Source of the DNA: an uncultured Eubacteriales bacterium
Lineage (GTDB): Bacteria > Bacillota > Clostridia > Christensenellales > CAG-138
Length of the DNA stretch: 50,246 nucleotides
Assembly (NCBI GenBank): GCA_902789675.1
Contig: CADAPG010000004.1
Location: 1-50,246, forward strand
Direction of reading: 5' to 3'
Under the pieces are notes generated by a model, which was given only the letters and a program-made list of their open reading frames with translations, searched no databases and had not been told where the DNA came from. Within the stretch, counting starts at the first letter, position 1. Every line of letters begins with the position of its first letter. Positions 41,332-48,855 of this stretch are shown one piece after another. Made by a program: the position numbers and the translations under genes.

Positions 41332-42681
41332 TCAGAATCCGAACGGGAAGCCGCCGCGCTTGATCTTGCCCTTCTTGCCCTTCTTGAACATGCCGCCGGT
41401 CATCTGCTTCATCATCTTGCGCGAAGCCTCGAACTGGTTCATCAGCTTGTTCACGTCCTGGATCGTCGTGCCGCTGCCGCGCGCGATGCGCCGTCTTCTG
41501 GAAGCGTTCAGGATATCCGGGTTGGCGCGTTCCTTCGGCGTCATCGCCTGAATGATCGCCTTGGTACGACCCATCGTCTTCTCGTCGATCTGCAGCCCGT
41601 TGAGCTTGCCGCCCATGCCCGGGATCATCTTGAGGATGTCCTCCATGGAGCCCATGTCCTTCATCTGCTCCATCTGATCGAGGAAGTCGTCGAGCGTGAA
41701 GGTGTCGGTGCGCATCTTCTTTTCGAGCTCCGCCGCCTTTTTCTGATCGAACGCCTGTTCCGCCTTTTCGATCAGCGTCAGCATATCGCCCATGCCGAGG
41801 ATGCGGCTTGCCATACGGTCCGGATGGAACGGCTCGAGGTCGGTGAGCTTTTCGCCCGTGCCGGCAAACTTGATCGGCTTTCCCGTGACCGCGCGGACCG
41901 ACAGCGCAGCGCCGCCGCGCGTGTCGCCGTCCAGCTTCGTGAGCACCACGCCGGTCAGCGGAACCGCCTCGTTGAACGCCTTTGCGACGTTGACGGCGTC
42001 CTGACCGGTCATCGCGTCGACCACCAGCAGGATCTCCGCGGGCTCCAACGCGTTGCGGATGCGCTTCAGTTCATCCATCATGTCCTCGTCGATGTGCAGA
42101 CGGCCTGCGGTATCGACGATCACGACGTCCTTGAAGGTTCTGCGCGCTTCCTCGACCGCTTCCTGCGCGGTCTTCACAGGGTCCTGCGTGCCGTGTTCAT
42201 AGACCGGAACCTCGGCTTTTCCGCCCACGACCTTCAGCTGTTCGATCGCCGCCGGGCGGTAGATGTCGCAGGCGCAGAGCATCGGGGACTTGCCGTACTG
42301 TTTACGGAGGAGCACGGCGAGCTTTCCGCACATCGTCGTTTTGCCGGCGCCCTGCAGACCCGACATCAGGATCACGGCGGGCTTTTTGGAGCCGAACTCC
42401 AGCTTCGCGTTCGTGCTGCCCATGAGGGCGGTCAGCTCTTCGTTGACGATCTTGATGACCATCTGCCCCGGCGTGAGGCTTTCGAGCACGTCGGTGCCGA
42501 CGGCGCGCGCTTCCACGCGCTTGACGAAATCCTTGACGACGAGGAAGTTGACGTCCGCCTCTAGGAGCGCCAGCTTGATCTCGCGCATGGCGTCCTTGAC
42601 GTCGCGCTCGGAAAGGCGTCCCTTGCCGGTCAGCTTCTTAAAAACATTCTGCAGTTTTGATGCGATGCCTTCAAATGCCAT
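41332..42681 (-). CDS. ffh: Signal recognition particle protein Ffh
   Basis: A 449-residue SRP54 GTPase: N domain at 1-85, G domain with GLQGAGKTT, DTAGR and TKLDG, and a Met-rich M domain from about 300 with ANPDILNASRRRRIARGSG that binds SRP RNA. It brings ribosomes making membrane proteins to FtsY. ATG 42681 overlaps the ylxM stop by 11 bases; the longer frame to 42921 is a shadow over ylxM. Confidence 0.97.
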   Translation of the reverse strand: MAFEGIASKLQNVFKKLTGKGRLSERDVKDAMREIKLALLEADVNFLVVKDFVKRVEARAVGTDVLESLTPGQMVIKIVNEELTALMGSTNAKLEFGSKKPAVILMSGLQGAGKTTMCGKLAVLLRKQYGKSPMLCACDIYRPAAIEQLKVVGGKAEVPVYEHGTQDPVKTAQEAVEEARRTFKDVVIVDTAGRLHIDEDMMDELKRIRNALEPAEILLVVDAMTGQDAVNVAKAFNEAVPLTGVVLTKLDGDTRGGAALSVRAVTGKPIKFAGTGEKLTDLEPFHPDRMASRILGMGDMLTLIEKAEQAFDQKKAAELEKKMRTDTFTLDDFLDQMEQMKDMGSMEDILKMIPGMGGKLNGLQIDEKTMGRTKAIIQAMTPKERANPDILNASRRRRIARGSGTTIQDVNKLMNQFEASRKMMKQMTGGMFKKGKKGKIKRGGFPFGF

Positions 42682-43027
42682 CTTCGTCCTCCCAGATTGC
42701 GGCGAGCTCCGCAAGATACCCTTCCAGCGCCGCACGGTCCTCGTCCCGCAGGGGGGCGTCCTTGAACCGTCCGCGCAGCGCGCGCAGAAGCTGTGTCTGC
42801 TTCGCTTCCTTGCGAACAAGCCCCACCGCCGCTTCGGTTTCATGCAGCAGATGCGAACCGCGCGCAATGATGTCGCGCACGCCCTGCCGGGAAATGCCCT
42901 CGCGCTCCGCGATCTCCGCAAGCGAGCAGTTTTCGTCGGTATACTGGCGGAGAATGCTCCGCTGCCGCTCGGTCAAAAGCTGCTCGTAGCGGTCCAGAAG
43001 CATGCCGAGCTCAAACAATCGTTCCAT
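42671..43027 (-). CDS. ylxM: YlxM-family HTH protein, SRP partner
   Basis: A 118-residue sigma-70 region 4-like helix-turn-helix protein (TERQRSILRQYTDENCSLAEIAEREGISRQGVRDII is the core region). YlxM is encoded with ffh in most Firmicutes and modulates SRP assembly. ATG 43027 is chosen; the GTG 6 bases before it overlaps the ribosome site CGGAG. A consensus-like promoter and leader hairpin precede it. Confidence 0.92.
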   Translation of the reverse strand: MERLFELGMLLDRYEQLLTERQRSILRQYTDENCSLAEIAEREGISRQGVRDIIARGSHLLHETEAAVGLVRKEAKQTQLLRALRGRFKDAPLRDEDRAALEGYLAELAAIWEDEDGI

Positions 43028-43039
43028 AGTCACTCCGAG

Positions 43040-43063
43040 GTGTAAAGTCTTTTTCCTTTACAC
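43040..43063 (-). promoter_or_regulatory. Leader hairpin just before ylxM ribosome site
   Basis: A perfect 8-bp inverted repeat (GTGTAAAG with CTTTACAC) with an eight-base loop in the 5' leader of ylxM-ffh, ending 4-5 bases before the ribosome site. It could affect translation or mRNA stability, or be an operator. Confidence 0.5.
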
Positions 43064-43070
43064 TCGTTCC

Positions 43071-43098
43071 ATTATACCGGTTTTGCCCCGTTTGTCAA
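43071..43098 (-). promoter_or_regulatory. Promoter of ylxM-ffh
   Basis: On the minus strand TTGACA (43093-43098) and TATAAT (43071-43076), both exact consensus, with a 16-base spacer. Confidence 0.8.
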
Positions 43099-43115
43099 GC
43101 ATTATTTTCAAATAT

Positions 43116-43141
43116 AAAAAAGGTTCTCCGACCGGAGAACC
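43116..43141 (-). terminator. Second terminator downstream of glycosyltransferase gene
   Basis: GGTTCTCC pairs with GGAGAACC (43122-43141) and a T-run of six follows on the minus strand (43121-43116). It insulates ylxM from the upstream gene. Confidence 0.8.
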
Positions 43142-43195
43142 CTCCTTCATATGCCCCCAGGGCATACATCACCTGCGCGAAGCGCAAACATCATT

Positions 43196-43225
43196 GAAAA
43201 AGCAGGATGATGGTCCTGCTTTTTC
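43196..43225 (-). terminator. First terminator of glycosyltransferase gene
   Basis: A 12-bp inverted repeat (43196-43207 with 43214-43225) overlapping the stop codon; on the minus strand GCAGGA/TCCTGC is followed by TTTTT. Confidence 0.8.
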
Positions 43226-44630
43226 ACCACACCTGCCAGCGCCAGACGAACGCCAGGAGATACAGCGCCGAAAGCGGCAGCAGCACGCCCGCGGCAAGCC
43301 ATTGCTGCCATTTCTTTTTTGTGACGGCGGCAAGCATCATGGCGACGACCGGCATCGAAAGGAGATAGCGCGGACCGGACAGCAGCCACGTCGCGCCGAT
43401 CGCGATCGCAAAGTACGCGATGAACCACGCGGCATAGCTCGGGCGCAGCTTCTTCGCGGTGTACGCAAACAGCCCGAGCGTGCCGAAATGCCAAAGGAGG
43501 TTCGGCAGCCACAGCCCGAAGATATGCTCGTAATCGCTCTCCTCGATGCAGCCGACCAGATATCTCGTCTGATACGCCGCCGTGTTGAAGAACCATCCGA
43601 GATGCTGGCTCCACCATCTGTGCTGATAGGTCAGAAACTGCAGCGGATTGTCCGAAACGGTCCAATTGATCCAAAGATACGCCCCGAAGCCGGCGGGCAC
43701 GAGCAGGACGGAAAGCGCGCCGAGCAGCCATTTCTTCCGTCCGCAGCCCTTCGGAGGGAACATGCGGATCCATTCGAGGACCATCGGCGCTGCGAGCAGC
43801 AGCCCCACCGTGCGCGTAAACGCGCAGTACGCGCCGAACGCCCCCGCAAGCAGGAACCGCTTTTTGCGGAAGCAGTACAGCGCCGAAAGCGCAAGCAGCA
43901 GATAGAGCGATTCGCTCATCGGCGCAAGGAAGAAGAATCCGCCCGGCAGCAGCAACAGCATCAGCACCGTCCGGAACGCCTGCTGATGCGCGCAGTCGAG
44001 CCGCAGCAGCCGGTAGAGCATGCAGCACGCCGCGGGGAACGACGCTGCGGAAACGAGCAGCCCCGCAACGGCGTCGTTGTCGAAGATGCGGTAAAACGGG
44101 TAGACGGCAAGCGGATACCCCGGCAGGAACACCAGCTGCACGACGCGCCCGACGTCGTCCCCGGTCTGGAACCATTCCTCCGTCGTGTCGAGAAAGCTCT
44201 TCGGCACGTACCACTCGCGCGTGATGTCCAGATAATGCCCGCTGTCCAGACAGCGCCAGAACTCCACCGCGCCGCGGAACGTAAAGCCCTCTCCGTTGCG
44301 CACGGATAGTGCGAGTGTCACCGCGCCGAACAACAGCGCTTCGACCGCAAGGGCAAGCGCCGCGATCCCGAGCAGGATGTGCTTCGGTTCGGTATCCTCC
44401 GTCAGCGCGATCCTTCTGTCCCGCCAGAAGTCGATCCAGCCGGGTACGAAGCGGAAGCAGCCGACGGTGAACAGCAGCGCGGAGCACGCCGCGGCGGCAA
44501 TGCCGAACGCGCCCGGACGCTCCGTCACGATCCAGTACACGAACGCCGCCGCGATCACGAGGATCCCGACGCCCGATACGATCCATGCCGGAAGGTTCTT
44601 CTTTATGCGCTCTTTGTATTCCGCTTCCAT
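43224..44630 (-). CDS. PIG-V-like mannosyltransferase family membrane protein
   Basis: A 468-residue membrane protein with about ten helices. A WRCLDSGHYLDITREWY segment (about 124-140) followed by VFLPGYPLAVYPFY matches the catalytic-loop pattern of PIG-V/GPI-mannosyltransferase-2 relatives (W-D-S-x-H-Y-L and F-P-x-Y-P), a GT-C fold that uses polyprenyl-phosphate sugars outside the membrane. In bacteria these probably decorate surface glycans or proteins; the acceptor is unknown. ATG 44630 has AAAGGA 8 bases upstream. The 1,446-codon frame that continues to 47564 is an antisense artefact of the RND gene. Confidence 0.78.
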   Translation of the reverse strand: MEAEYKERIKKNLPAWIVSGVGILVIAAAFVYWIVTERPGAFGIAAAACSALLFTVGCFRFVPGWIDFWRDRRIALTEDTEPKHILLGIAALALAVEALLFGAVTLALSVRNGEGFTFRGAVEFWRCLDSGHYLDITREWYVPKSFLDTTEEWFQTGDDVGRVVQLVFLPGYPLAVYPFYRIFDNDAVAGLLVSAASFPAACCMLYRLLRLDCAHQQAFRTVLMLLLLPGGFFFLAPMSESLYLLLALSALYCFRKKRFLLAGAFGAYCAFTRTVGLLLAAPMVLEWIRMFPPKGCGRKKWLLGALSVLLVPAGFGAYLWINWTVSDNPLQFLTYQHRWWSQHLGWFFNTAAYQTRYLVGCIEESDYEHIFGLWLPNLLWHFGTLGLFAYTAKKLRPSYAAWFIAYFAIAIGATWLLSGPRYLLSMPVVAMMLAAVTKKKWQQWLAAGVLLPLSALYLLAFVWRWQVW

Positions 44631-44744
44631 GTTTCCGTCCTTTCCAATGAGTATACCATACCGCCCGCGCCGAGACAAGCCCGCGAAAAAAAGTTTACGA
44701 AGATAAAGTTTCACATCTTTTCTACATTCAAAACGCGCAAAATG

Positions 44745-44753
44745 TGGTATACT
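44745..44753 (+). promoter_or_regulatory. Extended -10 promoter of RND transporter gene
   Basis: TGG-TATACT about 50 bases before the start codon, with no good -35 box. The AT-rich segment 44690-44755 is shared with the divergent glycosyltransferase gene. Confidence 0.5.
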
Positions 44754-44804
44754 GATGGTATCAAAATGGGATGGTGTGTCCGTCCCGAAATCGGAGTCAA
44801 AGCC

Positions 44805-47800
44805 ATGTTTGCAAAATTCAGCGTCAAAAAACCGTTTACCGTTCTTGTGGTCGTGCTGCTGATCCTCGTGCTCGGCTATGTTTCCGTCGGCAAAATGACG
44901 CCGGACCTGCTGCCGGACATGAGCTTTCCGTACATCGTCCTGTTCACGACCTGTCCCGGTTCTTCGCCCGAGGAGGTCGAGGCAAAGGTCACAAAGCCGA
45001 TGGAACAGGCGATGTCCGCGCTCGATCACATCAAATCCGTCACGTCGAAAAGCAGCGAAAACGTCTCCGTCGTCTACCTCACCTTCGAGGACGGGACCGA
45101 CGTCGACATGGCGTCGATCGACGTGCAGAAGGCGATCGGCATGCTGACCGTTTCGTGGGACGAGTCCGTCGGCACGCCCGTGATGATGGAGCTGAGCTCC
45201 GACCTGATCCCCGTCACCGTCGCCGCCGTCTATGCAAAGGATATGGATTCCCTTGCCCTGTCCGCGTTTGTCAGCGACACGCTGATGCCGCGGCTTGAGG
45301 GCGTGTCCGGCGTGGCGTCGGTCACGACCTCCGGGCTTATCGAGCGGCAGGTGGAGATTGAGCTCGACGACGATAAGATCGAAGCGCTGAACGAAAAGGT
45401 CTGCGCTTCGATCGACGAGGAATTCGAGGAAGCGGCCAAGGAACTGGACGAGGCGCGGCAAAAGGTCAAAGACGGCGAACAGGAGCTTGAAGAAAATAAA
45501 GAAAAGCTCGACGAGGGGCAGGAAGCGCTCGATCAGGGAAAAGCTGCCGCCGGTCACGCGCTGCGCGAAGCGGAGCAGCAGCTGAACGACGCGGACAAGG
45601 AGCTGAACGACGCGATCGCGGAGCTGAACAGTCAGCGCAACGCGCTTTCCCAACAGCTTGAGACCGCGAAATCCACGCGCGAGCAGCTGCTCTCGCTCAA
45701 GCAAACGATCCGGACGCTCGAAACCGGCAAGGCGATGTTCGACCAGTCGATCGCCGCGATCGAAAACGACCCGTCGCTTACCCCCGAACAGAAGCAGAAT
45801 TATATCGACGCGATCCGGTCGAGCGCGGAATACCGTGCGATCGAGGACGGTCTCAACGAGGTCGACGCGCAGCTTGCGGCGAACGGGCTCAACCGCGCCT
45901 CGCTCGATTCGACGATCGCCGACCTCGACAACGCGATCGCGCAGCTTGAGAACGGGATCGCCGCCATCGACGATCTTCTCGCGCAGGCGGAGAGCGGCAG
46001 GCTCGATCTCGAAAAAGGGCGCGAGGAGCTGGAAAAGCAGAAGCGCAGCGTATACGGCAAGCTCGGCGCGGCGCAGGCCGCGATCGATCAGGGCAGAGAA
46101 GCGCTTGCGCTCGGCGAAAAGGAGCTCGAGGCGGGCAAGACGCAGCTCGAACAGGCGGAGCAGGCGGCTGCGGATCAGCTTGCCGCCGCAAAGGACGCCG
46201 CAAATCTGCATAAGATCCTGACCAAGGACATGATCGCAAAGCTCCTCTCCGCGCAGAACTTCTCCATGCCCGCGGGCTATCTGCGCGAGGAAGGCACGCA
46301 GTGGCTCGTCTCCGTCGGCGACGAGATCGAAAGCGTCGATATCCTGGAGCAGATCCCGCTGTTCTCCCCCGGCGTCGGCTCGCTTGAAACGATCACGCTC
46401 GGCGACGTCGCAAACATCCGCATCACGGACAACACCGACCGCACCTACGCCAGGATCAACGGCGAAAACGGCGTTCTGCTCTCGTTCTCGAAGCAGTCGA
46501 GCTATGCGACCGCAACGGTCTCCGACAGCATCGAAAAGCGCTTCCGCGAGCTCGAGGAGACGTACCCCGGGCTCACCTTCACCTCGCTGATGAGCCAGGG
46601 CGATTTCATCCACATGGCGATCTCGTCGGTCGTGCAGAACCTGCTGATCGGCGCGGCGCTCGCGATCCTGATCCTCTTTCTCTTCCTGCGCGACCTCCGG
46701 CCGACGCTGATCGTCGGCATCTCGATCCCGGTGTCGGTGCTGTTCGCGCTCGTGCTGATGTATTTCTCCGGCGTCACGATGAACGTCATCTCGATGTCCG
46801 GCCTTGCGATCGGCATCGGCATGCTCGTCGACAACTCGATCGTCGTCATTGAAAATATCTACCGTCTGAGAAGCGACGGCGTTCCCGTCCGGGAGGCAGC
46901 CGTGCAGGGCGTCAAGGAGGTCGCCGGCGCGATCACCGCGTCGACGCTCACGACCATCTGCGTGTTCGTGCCAATTCTCTTTGTGCAGGGGCTCACGCGA
47001 CAGATCTTCATGGACATGGTGCTCACCGTCACCTATTCGCTGCTCGCAAGCCTGATCGTGGCGATGACGGTCATTCCCGCCATGGTCACCGGCGTGATGC
47101 GCCGTCCGGTCAAGCCGCAGGGCAAGACGCGCAAAAAGCTGATGGCTGCGTTTGAAAAGGCGCTGCGCTTTGCGCTCGGTCACCGCGCCGCGGCGCTGCT
47201 CCTTGCGCTGGTGATCCTTGTCGGCTCGGCGTGGGCGGTCATCCGCAGGGGCTTTGTGATGTTCCCCGAAAGCGGCGGCAAGCAGATCTCGGTCACGGTG
47301 CCGCTCGAGAAGGGCACCTCCTTTGCCGACGCAACGGAGATCGCGGACGATTTCATGGAGATCATGTACACCGTGCCCGGGCTGACCGACGCGGGCGGTA
47401 TGCTCGGCGGCGGGATCACCTCGATCCTCGGCATGGGCGGATCGCAGGACGCGGAGATCCGCGAGCTGACGATCTATGCGCTGATCGACGAAAAGAGCGA
47501 GCTTTCGAGCATCACGATCCACCGGGACCTCGACAAAGCGCTTTCCCCGCTTCGGGACGCGCATCCCTATACGATCGCGGGCATGAGCACCATGAGCTTC
47601 TCGTCCTCACTCTCCGGCGACGACGTTTCGATCAAGCTCTACGCAAATGACCTCGGCATGCTGACCCAAACCGCCAACGAGATCGCAGACGTTCTTCAAA
47701 CGGTCGACGGAATCAAGGAGGTCGACAGCGGCGCGGAGGAAACGATCCCGACGCTGCACGTGTCCGTGGACAAGGCGAAGGCGGCGGACCACGGGCTGAC

Positions 47801-48764
47801 CGTTGCGGAAACGTATCTGAAGCTTGCGGAGGTACTGAAGAACACCGCGTCCTCCACCTCCGTCTCTGCCGACGCGACCTCGCTTGACGTGACCGTCGTC
47901 GCGGACTCCGGCGTCCCGCATTCAAAGGACGCGCTGGAAAACCTTGAATTCTCCGTGACGCGCCTCGACAAATCGGTCGAGACCGTAAAGCTCAAAGAGA
48001 TCGCGACGGTCACCGAAACGACCGCGCTCGCCGCCATCAACCGCATCGATCAGCGGCGGTGCGTCACGATCACCGCGGCGCTCGAGGAGGGCAGAAACGT
48101 CACGCTCGTGAGCCGCGACGTGCAGAAGGCGATCGACGCGATCGCGCTTCCCGCGGGCTGTACGCTGACCTACGACGGACAGAACGAGGCGATCAACAGC
48201 GCGCTTAAGGACCTTCTCTGGATGCTGGCGCTCGGCGTGCTCATCATCTATCTCATCATGGTCGCGCAGTTCCAGTCGCTTCTCTCTCCGTTCATCGTCA
48301 TCGGCACCGTGCCGCTGGCGTTTGCGGGCGGGTTTATCGCGCTGTGGATCACCGGCACGGAGGTCGGCATCGTTCCGATGATCGGCTTCATCATGCTCGT
48401 CGGCATCGCGGTCAACAACGGCATCGTGCTTGTCGACTGCGCAAACCGCTTCCGCGACGAAGGGCTTTCGAAGCGCGACGCGATCGTCAAGGCGACGGTC
48501 ATCCGTCTGCGTCCCGTTCTGATGACGGCGCTGACCACGATCCTCGGACTTCTTCCTCTGGCGATCGGCTTCGGCACCGGCGCGGAGATCGTGCAGCCGG
48601 TCGCGATCGTCTGCATCGGCGGGCTCACCTACGCCACGCTGACCACCGCGTTCATCATCCCGGTGCTGTACGACCTGCTGCGCCGCGACAAAAAGCCCGA
48701 ACCTGCGCCCTCCCCCGCGCCCACGGACCAAAAACCCGGCGAACCGGTTCCCGCGAAGAATTAA
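44805..48764 (+). CDS. RND-superfamily transporter with inserted coiled coil
   Basis: A 1,319-residue HAE1/SwrC-type RND permease, against about 1,030-1,070 for AcrB and SwrC. It has a first helix at about 10-30, a large outer domain, helices 2-6 from about 610 (LFLFLRDLRPTLIVGISIPV; VISMSGLAIGIGMLVDNSIVVIEN around the proton-relay Asp), and a second half of the same plan ending near 1300, with a Pro-rich tail. About 270 residues at 195-465 are an extra, heptad-rich helical region with repeated Gly-x-x-x-Leu and Glu/Gln runs. It splits the docking subdomain. ATG 44805 has CGGAG 10 bases upstream. Substrate unknown; drugs, lipids or peptides are possible. Confidence 0.9.
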   Translation: MFAKFSVKKPFTVLVVVLLILVLGYVSVGKMTPDLLPDMSFPYIVLFTTCPGSSPEEVEAKVTKPMEQAMSALDHIKSVTSKSSENVSVVYLTFEDGTDVDMASIDVQKAIGMLTVSWDESVGTPVMMELSSDLIPVTVAAVYAKDMDSLALSAFVSDTLMPRLEGVSGVASVTTSGLIERQVEIELDDDKIEALNEKVCASIDEEFEEAAKELDEARQKVKDGEQELEENKEKLDEGQEALDQGKAAAGHALREAEQQLNDADKELNDAIAELNSQRNALSQQLETAKSTREQLLSLKQTIRTLETGKAMFDQSIAAIENDPSLTPEQKQNYIDAIRSSAEYRAIEDGLNEVDAQLAANGLNRASLDSTIADLDNAIAQLENGIAAIDDLLAQAESGRLDLEKGREELEKQKRSVYGKLGAAQAAIDQGREALALGEKELEAGKTQLEQAEQAAADQLAAAKDAANLHKILTKDMIAKLLSAQNFSMPAGYLREEGTQWLVSVGDEIESVDILEQIPLFSPGVGSLETITLGDVANIRITDNTDRTYARINGENGVLLSFSKQSSYATATVSDSIEKRFRELEETYPGLTFTSLMSQGDFIHMAISSVVQNLLIGAALAILILFLFLRDLRPTLIVGISIPVSVLFALVLMYFSGVTMNVISMSGLAIGIGMLVDNSIVVIENIYRLRSDGVPVREAAVQGVKEVAGAITASTLTTICVFVPILFVQGLTRQIFMDMVLTVTYSLLASLIVAMTVIPAMVTGVMRRPVKPQGKTRKKLMAAFEKALRFALGHRAAALLLALVILVGSAWAVIRRGFVMFPESGGKQISVTVPLEKGTSFADATEIADDFMEIMYTVPGLTDAGGMLGGGITSILGMGGSQDAEIRELTIYALIDEKSELSSITIHRDLDKALSPLRDAHPYTIAGMSTMSFSSSLSGDDVSIKLYANDLGMLTQTANEIADVLQTVDGIKEVDSGAEETIPTLHVSVDKAKAADHGLTVAETYLKLAEVLKNTASSTSVSADATSLDVTVVADSGVPHSKDALENLEFSVTRLDKSVETVKLKEIATVTETTALAAINRIDQRRCVTITAALEEGRNVTLVSRDVQKAIDAIALPAGCTLTYDGQNEAINSALKDLLWMLALGVLIIYLIMVAQFQSLLSPFIVIGTVPLAFAGGFIALWITGTEVGIVPMIGFIMLVGIAVNNGIVLVDCANRFRDEGLSKRDAIVKATVIRLRPVLMTALTTILGLLPLAIGFGTGAEIVQPVAIVCIGGLTYATLTTAFIIPVLYDLLRRDKKPEPAPSPAPTDQKPGEPVPAKN

Positions 48765-48774
48765 ACACACAGCG

Positions 48775-48813
48775 AAAAGAGACTGCTCCGAAAACGGAAC
48801 AGTCTCTTTTTTT
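48775..48813 (+). terminator. Terminator of RND transporter gene
   Basis: A 16-position stem with one mismatch (AAAAGAGACTGCTCCG with CGGAACAGTCTCTTTT), loop AAAA, ending in a run of seven T. Confidence 0.9.
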
Positions 48814-48855
48814 GAATTCTTCTGTGCCGGGATCGACCGAACACTTCCTTCAGGA

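Noticed and set aside
44379..44804. Long upstream extension of the RND gene
   Set aside because: It runs antisense through the glycosyltransferase gene and the promoter. The ATG at 44805 starts the conserved RND N-terminus.
43224..47564. Minus-strand open frame of 1,446 codons
   Set aside because: Beyond 44630 it is antisense to the well-supported RND transporter gene and made of Arg/Asp/His-rich low-quality sequence. It arises from GC-biased codons; only 43224-44630 is a real protein.
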